Positions 1 through 10,686 of a stretch of 64,000 bases of DNA are shown here, piece by piece. The stretch's first letter is position 1; every line of letters starts with the position of its first letter. Below the pieces are notes generated by a model, which had not been told where the DNA came from, searched no databases, and worked only from the letters and a program-made list of their open reading frames with translations. The DNA is from Glycine soja (Eukaryota > Streptophyta > Magnoliopsida > Fabales > Fabaceae): contig NC_041004.1 in NCBI RefSeq assembly GCF_004193775.1, positions 2,866,718 through 2,930,717 of the forward strand, written 5' to 3'. The position numbers and the translations under genes were made by a program.

Positions 1-1671
1 TTTCTTTCTGGGCAAAAGTTGCTAACCTTCTCAATGTAGAAGCAAACTTCATGATGATGAATCAAGTTGATTCAAGTAGTTTTGATGATGACAAAGATGA
101 TGACAAAAAGCCCAAAGAATGATTTCAAGATTGAGTCAACAAGTTCAAGATCAAGATTAATTTCAAGTTTCATGAGAAGAAATCAAGAAGATTCAAGAAT
201 CAAGAGAAGTTTGATTTCAAGATTCAAGAGAAGATGAATTCAAGATTCAAGAGAATAAATCAAAAAGACTTCACAAGGGAAGTATTGAAAAGATTTTTCA
301 AAAATAAAAAACATAGCACAATTTTGTTTTTCAAAAGAGTTTTTCTCTAAATTTTCTAAGTTACCAGAGTTTTTACTCTCTGGTAATCGATTACCAGTTT
401 CCTGTAATCGATTACCAGTGGCAAAGTTTGATTGCAAAAACTTTTAACTGAATTTGCAACGTTCCAATTGTTTTTAAATGGCATAATCGATTACAATGTA
501 TTGGTAATCGATTACAAGTGTATCTGAACGTTGAAATTCAAATTCAATTGTGAAGAGTCACATCTTTTCATAAAATGTTTTGAGTAATCGATTACATGGT
601 TTTGGTAATCGATAACCAGTGACAAGTTTTGAATAAAAATCAAGAGATGTAACTCTTCCAATGATTTTCTCAAGATTTTCTCAAGGTTATAACTCTTCCA
701 ATGGTTTTCTTGACCAGACATGAAGAGTCTATAAAAGCAAGACCTTGACTTGCATTTTATGTACTTGATATAAGTTTTCATATATACTTTTGAACGTCTT
801 CTTGAACTTCTTCTTCTTCTTCCTTTGCCAAAAGTTTTCTAAGTTTTCTGGTTTCCAAACCTTGTTCTTTCACAGAAAACAAAAGTGTGCTATTCATCTT
901 TTTCATTCTCTTCTCCCTTTGCCAAAAAGAATTCGACAAGGACTAACCGCCTTAATTCTTTTTGTTTCTCTCTTCTCCCTTTTCCAAGAGAACAAAGGAC
1001 TAACCGCCTGAATTCTTTTGTGTGTCCGTTCTCTCTTTTCAAAGAATTCAAAGCGACACAGTCTGAGAATTCTTTTGATTCTTCCCTTTCCCTTAAACAA
1101 AAGATTTCAAAGGATTAACCACCTGAGATATCTTTTGTTTCCCCTTCACAAAGTTTCAAAGGACTAACCGCCTGAGAACGTTGTCTTAACACATTGGAGG
1201 GTACATCCTTTGTGGTACAAGTAGAGGGTACATCTACTTGGGTTGTTGTAACTGAGAACAAGAGAGGATACATCTCTTGTGGATCAGTTCAAGTGGAGGG
1301 TACATCCACTTGGTTGTTCAAAGAGAACAAGGGAGGGTACATCCCTTGTGGATCTTTGCTTGTAAAGGCTTTTACAAGGTTGAAAATAAATCTCAAGGAC
1401 CGCAGGTCGCTTGGGGACTAGATGTAGGCACGAGTTGTTGCCGAACCAGTATAAAACTCTTGTGTTTGTCTTCTTCTTCCATACACTCTTTAATTTCCGC
1501 TGTGCACTTTAATTATCGCTTTTACTTTTGGTTAAGTTTCTATTTATGTTCTTTACTTTCTTAACTTTGTAGTAAAAGCCTAATTGAATCTAGTAACATT
1601 AAGTAAAGGTTCATTAATAATTAATTCAACCCCCCCCCTTCTTAATTATTCCGAGGCCACTTGATCCAACA
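1..1671 (+). mobile_element. LTR of a retrotransposon (right-hand part, Ty1/copia-like)
   Basis: Long non-coding block ending in a C-tract followed by TTGATCCAACA at 1671, the usual CA end of a soybean LTR family. About six copies of the palindrome TAATCGATTAC(C) lie between 382 and 618. A TATA box (TATAAAAG, 730-737) predicts transcription to the right from about 760. Imperfect short repeats with GAGGGTACATC occur at 1194-1360. The left end lies outside the window or is unclear, so it is not known whether this is a solo LTR or the edge of a full element. The superfamily is inferred from general resemblance only. Confidence 0.7.
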
Positions 1672-1962
1672 CTCAATAAACCTCTTCCTCCTCTCCCCGA
1701 TCTGGAGATCTCAAAGGAAACTATTGCCAGGGTTGCTGATGCACTACAAATTTGGTTGAATCTAGCCTTGTCTGTTGCACATGACATAGCGATTGAGAAG
1801 AATTTTTTGCTCTGCCTCCAGGTTGTTGGTGTATTGTGGGTAATATCTTACATTCGTAGTTTGTTCAACTTTTTGACTTTGATCTTTATCAGTGTTCTTC
1901 TTAGCTTGTCTCTCGTTGTGTTGTATGACAAGAACCAGAACAATTTCAATTTGCATGGCTAG
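1672..1962 (+). pseudogene. reticulon-like protein (RTNLB), 3' coding fragment
   Basis: The frame opens directly at the LTR junction with a Pro-rich LPPLPDLEIS segment, runs through AHDIAIEKNF and two hydrophobic stretches containing SYIRSLFNFLTL and ends LYDKNQ before a stop at 1960-1962. This order (short helix, hydrophobic hairpin, LYDKYQ-like end) is the C-terminal half of the reticulon homology domain, which in plants inserts as a hairpin in the ER membrane and shapes tubules. The N-terminal half is absent; it was either separated by the element or lost. The usual residues after LYDKYQ are replaced by about seven odd residues and a stop. There is no start codon near the fragment. Read as a gene broken by the LTR insertion; expression from the LTR cannot be excluded. 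Confidence 0.75.
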
Positions 1963-2645
1963 AGTAAGTTTCTCCATGTCTAGCACTATCCAGTTTTTGC
2001 CAACAAGGTGTTTGTTTAAACGCTTTTGAAAATTTTGGCTTATTGTTTCAGCCTTTTGGGCTTGTTTTGATGATTTTAGCTTCTATCATGTGTGGTGGTT
2101 AAGCATTGTTCATTTGTTAGCTTCTGTCATGAGTGGTTAAGCCTTGGTTATTGTTGGTTCACAAAGTGTTTGTGAAAAGTTCTCATAGTAGACAGATTTT
2201 GTGATTCTTCTATTTTGTTGATGTAAGCTTCTGTCTATGGTGATTAAGCATTGTTTAAGATTTTGCCATGGATGGTTAAGCATTGGTTTGTTGTTTTGCT
2301 TTTGCTCTTGATGGTTAAGCCCCCTTGCTTCTGCCAAGTAGTTAAACTTTGAGGTATAGTTTATACTTGGTGGTTAAGCTTTGATAGTTTCCTGGATTAA
2401 CGATTTGAGCTTTTGTCAAATGGCCTTGTTGATGATTTCACTTGATGGAAACTTTGATGTTTGCTTTAGACACTTGGAAGAAGTTGAAGTTGGTCGAAGA
2501 TTTCTAGAAGTTTCTATTTTGATCGATGTATTTTCGGCATGTTTATCAATATTCCAAGTTTTCAGATTTTTTTTTCCTTTAATGTTGATGTATTGCTTTC
2601 TCCAAGCTAGAAGTGTTTTCAACACATCCCAACTTGCGTGGGGTA
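1963..2645. other. gene-free stretch with iterated GGTTAAGC motif
   Basis: Follows the reticulon fragment. It holds about six spaced copies of (T)GGTTAAGC between 2092 and 2385, several preceded by GCTTCTGTCAT-like text. It may be old 3' sequence of the reticulon gene. An open frame at 2381-2665 has no recognisable similarity. Confidence 0.4.
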
Positions 2646-2880
2646 TTGGAGATAAAATTAGTTAGTTAGTTATTAGAAGTTATTTGAGTAGTTAGTTGGT
2701 TATGGCAATTAATTAGTTACTAGAAGTTATTTGAGTAAGTTAGTTGGTTACCAAGTTAGATATTTTTTGTCTTTGTATAAATACACCAACTTTATAATAC
2801 TTTGATGTATGGATCCTAAAACTGCTTTTTGTCTATCTTTCATTTCTTTCATATCTGATACGATTGAATCTAGATATGAT
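2646..2880 (+). repeat. possible LTR fragment (GTTAGTTAGTTA-rich, TATA-containing)
   Basis: GTTAGTTAGTTA runs, a duplicated TTAGAAGTTATTTGAGTA phrase and TATAAATAC at about 2776 resemble the promoter part of many legume LTRs. No paired LTR or target duplication was found. Confidence 0.3.
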
Positions 2881-3139
2881 GAATTATTCGCTAGGGTTCA
2901 GAGGGGGGTGTTACTTATCATCTCAGAATTGAAGCTATTTGGATAGTTTTGAAGAGAAAGTTAATTATTATTGATCATACACCAACTTTTTGTTACATCT
3001 ATTTATTGTTTTACATTGCTTGGAGAATATAATACAAGGCATTGGTTGTAGGGAAAGATTATTGTTCTAGGTTTCCCCATTTTCTTTTTTTATATTTTAT
3101 TGTGAAGAGTTTAATCCTATTTATAATCCAATTCTGTGC
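2881..3139 (+). repeat. flank of invertase foldback, copy 1
   Basis: The block beginning GAATTATTC(A/G)CTAGGGTT and continuing GAAGCTATTTGGATAG recurs immediately left of the foldbacks at 10.69, 17.44, 33.40 and 37.13 kb. In the later copies a short frame containing a VYELFTRVL-like stretch precedes it. The source gene was not recognised. Confidence 0.6.
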
Positions 3140-3266
3140 TTCCATTAATGAAAACACATCCGGTTATTTCTTCTTACTATCGTTTTTTTGTTTAAATATC
3201 AAGCAGTTTACAGTTATCCAATGGAGATTCAAGCACTTTTTTCATGACTTTAAGGTGTGTTATGCA

Positions 3267-3588
3267 CACTATTACACATGTTTTAACAACATTTTTTATT
3301 CTAACATTTAGTAAAAATTGTTTGTAACATTTAAAATATGTTGTTAAATATGGACAAATGTAACTAATTTTTGCGGCATTTTATCAAATGTTGTGGTATA
3401 ACTCATGTTGCTAAAACCTTTAACGATATTGGTTATACACAACATTTGATAAAATATCATCAAAAAAATATTAATATCATTTATTCATGTTCAGTAATAT
3501 TTTTGAAATGTTATCAAAAGTTTTTGACAAAATTTTTACTTAAGTGTTAGGTCAAAAAATGTTGTTAAAGATCACATGTGAAATAGTG
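3267..3588. mobile_element. CACTA-like MITE inside the left invertase arm
   Basis: Begins CACTATTACACATG and ends CACATGTGAAATAGTG, an inverted repeat that continues inward through TTTTAACAACATTTTTT. The flanks GCA and ACA are consistent with a 3-bp target duplication carrying one change. The other arm shows the uninterrupted invertase sequence, which serves as the empty site. An inner inverted repeat of TTTTATCAAATGTTGTG lies near 3380-3460. Confidence 0.75.
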
Positions 3589-3682
3589 ACAATTGCTTAA
3601 GCAAGATGTTGAATGTGATTAGCTCATAGAACATTGTCAAAGGCTTGCATGCCTTAGGCATTTGAGAAGTTATTTTTTTTTA

Positions 3683-4051
3683 TTAGATTTGATGCAAATA
3701 GTACCCTCGTACTCCACTCAACAAGTTTAAGGTTAGAAGAATAACATTAAACTTGTTGACCATGGGATGTGAATACTCTTTTGTTTTGAAGTCATATATG
3801 TCTTCCTTGAATTGTTTCAAATCTAACAAAAAATAACTTCTCACATAATAACTTAAAGTATGCTTGCATTGAGCAACTTTTTCTATTAACTCATTGCATT
3901 CAACATCTTGCTTAAGCAATTGCAAGGAACACCTTAAAGCCATGAAGAAAACGTGCTTGAATCTCAATTGATAACCATATATAAACAACTTGATATGACA
4001 TAAAAATATGAAAGTAAAAAGTATTGAAACTGGATTTGTTTTCATTAATGG
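3683..4051 (-). pseudogene. alkaline/neutral invertase fragment (right arm)
   Basis: The minus strand encodes FFMALRCSLQLLKQD, then [11 protein letters not shown], a KTKEYSH segment and NKFNV. This matches the stretch of cytosolic/plastid alkaline-neutral invertases with consensus GYPIEIQALFFMALR, HALSYHMRSYFW, YKTEEYSH and VNKFNV. A one-base loss shifts the frame at the GYPIEIQ motif, and the frame returns at FFMALR. Only about 80 residues of a protein of roughly 550-650 are present, with no active-site region, so it cannot be an enzyme. It is one arm of the foldback; frames past NKFNV run into the other arm. Confidence 0.8.
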
Positions 4052-4227
4052 ACTACGTTTTGATCGAGCAAGACCATAAGAGACACGTACATGATTGCCA
4101 CATTTGAGTTGGTAAGGAACAAGTTGAAATAAAGTAACTTCAATTTAAAATTTTCACATTCAATAATAAATATGTTTATATATAATTCTTTTGTGAATAA
4201 TGTATTACTCACTTTGTTTTTTTTATA
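4052..4227. repeat. duplicated flank, matches 50.86-51.15 kb
   Basis: Text including GAGCAAGACC, ATTGCCACAT, ACATTCAATAATAAAT and ATTACTC recurs in the same order at 50.87-51.02 kb. The match resumes at 5659-5790 beyond the inserted Pack-MULE, so 51 kb is the unoccupied version of this site. Confidence 0.75.
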
Positions 4228-5658
4228 GTTTAAATATGTTTTAATCCCTGATATATAATTGACTTTTACGTTTGATCCCTGATAAATTTTTCTTTCGAGT
4301 TGACTCTGGTATTTGAAAAGTTTTATTTTAGATCTCTGCCATCAGTTAAGTAATGATGTGTTCGTTAAATATTTGACAACACGATTTGTTGTGACTAAAA
4401 AATTATAAGTATTTGTTTCAAAATCAAATTATTTTTTTTTTGCGGTTAAAAATCCCAGAATCAATTAAAGAAAAAAATAATTATCTTAATCATTTCATCA
4501 AACTCCTCTTACGCCTCCCCCACCATCCCTTTCTTACATAATGCATCAATCAAAACAATAAACACATAAACATCAACAACAAAAAACCCTTCCAAACCAT
4601 CTCCTCCACCAAGTTATTTCATTGGATTAGAAGCCATTCTTGACTATTTCGTCATGAAATTTGAGAACGATGGAAACAACACCATTGAGGCAGAAGTCGT
4701 TGATGAGGGTGTTAAGCGTGACGACGTCATAGGGAGGTTGTGCTTGAGAAGCTTCCCAAAGATGGAGAAGGCGAGAGTGACCCTGCCAATGTGGCAGAAG
4801 CAGTTGATGCGGGTGACATGGCAGGGGGCGACGTGAGACTCCGTTTGGGTGCAGAGGAAAATCATGGCGGGGAAGCACTTCACCTTCACAAGGGAGGCAA
4901 TAATGTTTTGGTGATTTTCCGGAGACCTAGGTTGGAATTCGCTAGATCTAAGGTTTTTTGGATTTGGGTGTTGTGAAAGTGGAGATTTTGTTGGGTTTTG
5001 GGGATGAAGATTGAGGTGGGTTGGGAGGGGTGTGGAATGAGGAAGAGAAAATGACGATGGTGGAGATTTTGGGTCGAGAGTCATTCGATTACTTGGTGGT
5101 GAATTTGGTTTTGAACAAGAATCTATCAATGGTGTTTGGGAGTGGCGAGAACCTGCAGAACAAGCTGTTGGATCTCACGGAGCACCCAAACGTGTCGAAC
5201 TTCAATTGGAACTATGTCATCTTTTGGCAAATTTCATAGTCAAAGTATGGGGATTGGGTTTTGGAATGGGGGCATGGGTGTTGTAGGGAGCCAAGAGAGG
5301 GAGAAAAGTTTGGAGAAGTGAGAATTGTTGCTGATGGAAAGGTGTGGAGGAAGAGGAAGAGGGTGTCGCAGAAGCTACACATGACTTTTGGAAGAAAGGG
5401 AAGAGGGTGGAAGAGAGAAGGGCAAAAAAGAAGGATGGAATAGAAGAGAGAGAAAAAATTCATCTTTAATTTGATTTTCAAACAAATATTAGCGATTTTT
5501 TAGCCGTCACAAATTACGTGCGGACTCATGATCACTTAACTAACGATAGAGATCAAAACATAATTTTTCAAATATCAAGGAATGGATTCGAATGAAAAAT
5601 TTATGAGGGATCAAATACAAAAATTAAGTATATATCAGGACTCCAAAACATATTTAAG
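4228..5658. mobile_element. Pack-MULE-like element carrying a PPR fragment
   Basis: Terminal inverted repeats of about 200 bp: the left end reads TTTAAATATGTTTTAATCCC and the reverse complement of the right end reads TTAAATATGTTTTGGAGTCC, followed by parallel TTTGATCCCT and TATTTGAAAA motifs on both sides. The element interrupts a sequence that is continuous at 51.0 kb. The target site is a T-run, so the exact 9-bp duplication is ambiguous. The interior is GC-richer than its surroundings and holds a captured, frameshifted PPR segment. No transposase is visible, so it is non-autonomous. Confidence 0.75.
4627..4920 (-). pseudogene. P-class (Rf-like) PPR protein fragment
   Basis: The minus strand encodes SLVKVKCFPAMIFLCTQTE, INCFCHIGRVTLAFSIFGKL (about 4916-4740) and, after a frame change near 4735, YDVVTLNTLINDFCLNG and KFHDEIVKNGF (4732-4627). 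These are two to three consecutive 35-residue PPR motifs of the fertility-restorer-like P class that is abundant in legumes. Frame shift, truncation at both sides and location inside a transposable element show a dead captured fragment. The Pro-rich minus-strand frame upstream (to 5129) may be degraded 5' sequence of the same gene. Confidence 0.75.
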
Positions 5659-8325
5659 TTTTTTTTTAAGTTGTGGTGCAATGAGTGAGGAAGTTGTTAA
5701 ATAATTTTAGTTATAATAAAAAAATATCATTTCTTGGAATTATTTCATTTTAGTTATATCTTATAATTTTATCAAATTTCTACTAAATTTCTCATTTTTA
5801 ATCTTTAAAATCATTTCATATCACAATTCCAACTTAAGTATCATTATATTTAGATTGAAAATATAATATGTCGAGATTTTTTAGTAGAAAAAACACAACC
5901 AGCTGCGTGACAAAATTTATTTATATATTTTAAAAAAAGAATTTAATCAATTTTTTTTAAAAAAAGTCTCACAAAATTTAAATTAAATAAAGTTAAAGTG
6001 GAATTATAAGTCTTTTTCCTTAATCAATAAAATGTGTGTGTGTGTGTGTATATACTTGAAATATGAAAAAATCCATTGGATAAATCTTATGTGTTTTCAC
6101 TCGAGACAATACTTATTATACATAATCTTAATGAAATGAAAAAAGTTACTAACAAATAAAGATTCCAAATAAATTTAAATAAAAAATATAATAATGCTCA
6201 AACTAATACAGAGGCTAACTTCAAAACAAAACAAAAACAAACTAATACAAAGGTTTTGTTCTTTGTCTTTGGGATGTAGAGTTGTATCTCTAGCTGATTT
6301 AGGAACTACAGCGACCTTACATTCCATTTGACATACTGTGACAGAGTACGTAATAAAGATTAATAATTAATTGAAGAAACAAAAAATTTCAAAAATAAAA
6401 GACTTTCATTTTTTAAATGGTAACTCAATTTTTTTATATCCTAAAACTAAAGAAACTTATTTTATTTTGGAAAATGAGTAGTTATATTGATTAATTAAAA
6501 AATTAGTTAACAATTTGATAGGGGGATAAATAGATAGATAATCAAAGTATAAGAGTTCAAATCTTAAGCTGTATTTTACTATTTTTTTAATCCCTTTCTT
6601 CTTTAGTTTTTCTCATATACAATTCATTATTAACGTCCAAATATATTTGCCGTACTTTTCAGGGACTAAATTTTGTATTTTTATCTTTCAAAGACGTATT
6701 TGTTAGCGGAGTGGAAAGACGAAAGATCAAAAAAATATTATGACAAATATGTCCATATGCTGACAATCCATGTTGGCAATCATTTGAGTGCAAATTTGTC
6801 CCTTTGTGCTACGTAGGCTATTTTATTAACGGTGACGGATGGAAATTAAGATCAGAGATATTTGTCGCACTTTTTACACTTTGAGGGACTAAATTTTGTA
6901 TTTTTATTTTTCAGAGACGCATTTATCAACGAATTACATATTAAGGGACAAAAGTGATTATTTGCCCTTTATAATTTGACTCAAAAATGATAAATGCTCA
7001 TATATTCTAGTCACTTTCTTCTCTTCCAGAAATTAATTGATCTCTGCATTTTAAATATTAAACAAATTAGAATTTGCTTTCTTTTTTAATGGAATATTAT
7101 TATTAATCAGTTTTAATTGTCACGGGCATTTTTGAATATAATAAAATTATGCTTATCTTTATTTAGTCAAATTTGACTTATTTAGTTGGTTAATGATATT
7201 TTCACTCATTCGATTTTCATCATTTTGACAAATATTATAAGTAGTCGATTTGATCATATCCTTATTCAAGTATTCATCTTGTTCGACTAATATTAAAAAA
7301 TAGTCAATGTGCATCGAGCTGGACTAACCTTATCCTAATTCAACCAATATTTCATCAACGGCCATTTCTGCTAACTCAATTTATTTTAGCTGATTGTGAG
7401 CAAATTCGGCATGGTTCAAAGTCAAGCCTACCAAATGGCCAATCTTTAATTAACACATGAGGCAGGTTACCAAAATTGTAAAATTCGATTACCAACACAA
7501 AGTTAGTTAATCTAATCTATTTAATTGATTTTGCTTTATTGAAATTCATGGACATAAGTAGTGCGACACTTAAGCTCTTTAAGCAGGGGTTGATGTTTGA
7601 TCTTCGGCTTGGGAATGAAACCACAACTGAAGCTACCACACTTTACTCTAAAAATAGGCAAACACAATGGGAGGGATATTAATTGATTGTAAAAAAAATA
7701 AAAATCTCAAGTAACACATCAAATGATTTTGTCCACCATAGGACCTAAAAAATAATTATGGTTAACATATTTTATTACATAACATAAATATGATTTGGCG
7801 GTACAATATCTCGTGTAACACAACATAATTATCCTTCCATTGTGTTACAGAATGAAATATTTGATTTCTTTGTGTAACAAAATTCATGAGCATGAGAAAG
7901 TAAGAGAGATAAACATTTTATTATTATTTTTTAAAGACAGTATCTCAAATTAATGTAATATTCCTAAAAAGAATGTATTAGAATACAAGAGAAGGTGGAC
8001 TTTTTAGCCCTAATTTTTTAGTGCAGCTAACGTACCATTGCACACCAATTGAAAAAGGGTTTATGCGTATTGTTAGCAAGCTCCTTTATATAAATATTTT
8101 CCATATATAATATTAGTTATTTTATTTAGTAATATTTGTATTTATTATAGGCATTAAATATTATTTATTGATCACCAAAAAAATATTATTTATTTATGTA
8201 TTTTTTTTTTGCTGAATATTTATTATGCATTTAATAAATGTTTTGATATATGTATTGAATGTTATTAATGTAGCATTTATATAAGTATTAAATATAGGTA
8301 TTAATTGAGTATATATATATATATA
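5659..8325. other. AT-rich intergenic stretch
   Basis: No gene recognised. 5659-5790 matches the right half of the 51-kb empty site. A GT run lies at about 6031-6050. A diverged direct repeat of about 75 bp containing GGGACTAAATTTTGTATTTTT occurs at about 6647-6715 and 6857-6925, probably the remains of a small transposon. The rest shows no coding signal. Confidence 0.6.
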
Positions 8326-8815
8326 TAACTGTAAATTTTATCATCAAATTTTTATTATTTTGCAAATTTTATCATTCAAATTTTATTTTTTTAAATTTTA
8401 TTACTTAACTTTCATAATTTTATAAATTTTACCACTAAAGTTTCTTTTTCATGAATTTTATCACCCAACTTTCAATATTTACAAATTTTACCATTCAAGT
8501 TTTTTATTTTTGTATAGTTTACCATCATATGAATAATAATGTAAAAAGTCATTTTTTATATTTTTGTACATCATTTATAATTACAATTGATAGAAAAAAA
8601 ATGACTTTTTATATTGATTCTGATTTTAGTCAATATAAAAAATCACTTTCTACTTCAGTGATAATTATGACCGATTTCAAAAATCAAATCATCAATATTG
8701 TAAAATGCATAAAAACGGAAAACTTACCAAATTTTCAAAAATATTACTTCGAGTGATAAAAGTTTATAAAAGAATAAGAGTTGAGTGATAAAATTTGTAA
8801 ATAAACCTAAATATT
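8326..8815. repeat. foldback repeat with iterated AAATTTTATCA motifs
   Basis: The left half has four to five degenerate copies of TTTTATCACTCAA/TTTTACCATTCAA (8330-8530). The right end carries the same motif inverted (TTGAGTGATAAAATTTG, 8780-8800). An inner inverted repeat built on AAAAAGTCATTTTTTATA centres near 8580. The open frame at 8451-8756 is a by-product of this repeat. Confidence 0.55.
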
Positions 8816-9396
8816 ATATATAATATTTTAAATATTACAAAAATTAATGATGACTCAAATTATTACACGCACACCACACTTGTAAAATTCATAATATTAT
8901 AGTAATTTCATATATGTAATAATGAAGATATTTTATGTTATTAAGGTCGCTATTATATAAGCATTAAATAATATTTAATAATATTATGATTATAATAAAT
9001 AATAATTCCATATATATAATAATGCAGATATTCAATGATTAATGTATCTTTTATATAATCATTACTATATGATAACTATTACTATATAAGTGGAAAATAT
9101 GTTTGTTCATATATTTATACGAATTATATGAATACTTGTGTGGAATGTATGTTTTACATTTTAAATTAGGTAAATTTAAAAATATTTAAAATTTCACATG
9201 AATATTAATTTAAAACATGTTAATATAGAACACATTAAATGTTTACCATAATATAAAGATACTAGAAAGATATTGTAAATGGATTCAAAATTATTCTAAA
9301 ACATAATATTAAGTCTATAAGTAGCACTATGCTATTCAATGGTTGATCAAAATTTTATAATACTGAAAACAAAGTTACATACATATTCAAGATAAG
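8816..9396 (+). promoter_or_regulatory. upstream region of LTP-like gene 1 (duplicated)
   Basis: At least 450 bp before the start codon is closely matched before the second gene at 40.3 kb (ATACTTGTGT...GAATGTATGTTTTAC, GGTTGATCAAAA, TTTATAATACTG, AAGTTACATACATATTCAAG). TTTATAATA at about 9353 is a possible TATA element. Conservation of the proximal part in both copies fits a shared promoter. Confidence 0.5.
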
Positions 9397-9789
9397 ATGG
9401 AAGGCAAATTGTTTTTTATCCTAATCATGTTTGTTATGGCTCATGGTTTATTGGCAATAACAGTCCATGCATCTTCACAACTTCCTGCAGCATGCGATGG
9501 GTATGAACTAATGATTGACACTTGTAAGCCTGATTTGACTGTGGGATTCGATCCAACTACTGATTGTTGTTTCGTATCATATTATGCACTTAATCTTGCC
9601 ATGTCTGACAAAACTGGTAAAGGTATAATAAATTTGTGCGATTGTTTTCAGTTTACTACGAAATCATTAAAGTATGATCCATATAAAATTATAGGACTTC
9701 CTGACAAATGCAGGATTAAAATTTCTTTTCCTATTAGCATGTGTGTATTTTGGCCAACTGTCCCTCCGACCCTTGTACCAAAACAATAG
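9397..9789 (+). CDS. LTP-like 8-cysteine-motif protein, copy 1
   Basis: A single-exon frame of 130 residues. Residues 1-25 form a hydrophobic signal peptide (MEGKLFFILIMFVMAH..., cleavage probably near VHAS), so the product should be secreted. The mature part has exactly eight cysteines in the plant lipid-transfer order C-X9-C-X13-CC-X22-CDC-X21-C-X10-C, close to type I nsLTP spacing but with a short last interval. It ends with a Pro-rich tail (PTVPPTLVPKQ). nsLTP family proteins bind acyl lipids in a four-helix cavity closed by four disulfides. The ligand and role are not readable here, and the conserved type I arginine/tyrosine contacts are not evident. The first in-frame ATG follows a short AT-rich leader. 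A duplicate lies at 40275. Confidence 0.8.
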   Translation: MEGKLFFILIMFVMAHGLLAITVHASSQLPAACDGYELMIDTCKPDLTVGFDPTTDCCFVSYYALNLAMSDKTGKGIINLCDCFQFTTKSLKYDPYKIIGLPDKCRIKISFPISMCVFWPTVPPTLVPKQ

Positions 9790-10026
9790 AATGACTTACC
9801 TATTATCTACATAATAAAGGAGTGTACTACCAAAATTGCATCATTAACCTATAGTCATTTTTAACCACTGTATATATAATGTAAATATATAAGCATATAA
9901 TATAATGTACTTTCATCTTATTTTATAGACGATAAAGTATGATTGTTTTCATCTTATTTTTAAATAAACTTTTAAATAAAATACTTTTATATTATTTTTT
10001 TGGCATATATATAATACTCTTCAATG
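9790..10026. other. 3' flank of LTP-like gene 1
   Basis: Similarity to the other LTP copy stops about 10 bp after the stop codon, which marks a duplication breakpoint. AATAAA-like text at about 9812 could serve for polyadenylation. Confidence 0.4.
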
Positions 10027-10686
10027 AGTCACAATAATAATCTAAGAAAATGGAGAAATCTAGAACTAAAACAATAATATTTTCCGATAGCTAATGTCTT
10101 ATTATATTATTTAAGCAAGTATAAAACAATAAATGAATGCAACAAGATGTTGGCATCTGATAAAAATTAATTTTCTCATCAAAACTATCAAAATTAGAAT
10201 TTGTGCTAACCATGAAAATATAACCAAGGATTAATGTCCCGTGGCTTCTCAGAGTATGCAAGGCAGTGATTCAAAATTAAAAAAGATGGAACGCCAAATA
10301 TTTATAAAAGATGTTTATTTTGAAGTCATAAAAACACTAAGTGTGTGCTTAGTTCGGCTATGTTCGACAAGTTGTTTTAATTGGTTTTTAATTTTTTTAT
10401 TAGTTGAAAAAACTTGTTTAATTGTTCAGTAAACAAATATTTTTATGTAACTTCTACCGTTCTTTGAAATGTTACTTGAAATAGTATTTTTTAAAAAATT
10501 AGTATTTCCAAAGCTTCTAGTTTTTTAAATTTTATCATCTTTTTATCCTTCAAATATTTATTCAATTTCTTTATCATATTTTTTAAATACTCTCATATAA
10601 AATCCAATTTTTGAATTCATCAAGATTAAGAGAAGTGATTAATTTAATTAATAACAATAAATTTATCTTAAATTTATAATTTCTTG
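10027..10686. repeat. L block, copy 1
   Basis: Shared with 17.95-18.61 and 33.93-34.31 kb. It contains GGCTTCTCAGAGTATGCAAG and a short frame with SQSMQGSDSKLKKMER, then an AT-rich legume repeat (GTGTGTGCTTAGTTCGG...AAAGCTTCTA...TCCTTCAAATATT) that looks hAT-like. The short frame starts with GTG here and with ATG in copies 2 and 3; no known protein was recognised. Confidence 0.55.

Larger units (their letters stand above)
3140..4051. repeat. invertase-derived foldback 1
   Basis: Two inverted arms of about 280-310 bp, each derived from the same piece of an alkaline/neutral invertase (GH100) gene, meet near 3737. The left arm is 3140-3266 plus 3589-3735, split by a CACTA-like MITE; the right arm is 3740-4051. 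Both outer ends read CCATTAATGAAAAC when viewed from outside. Transcription through it would give a hairpin RNA with almost no loop. Confidence 0.85.

Noticed and set aside
240..1564. Several short open frames on both strands
   Set aside because: They lie within the LTR, have low-complexity or repeat-derived composition and no protein similarity.
4627..5321. Plus-strand ORFs in the Pack-MULE interior
   Set aside because: The PPR similarity is on the minus strand; the plus-strand frames are its shadows.
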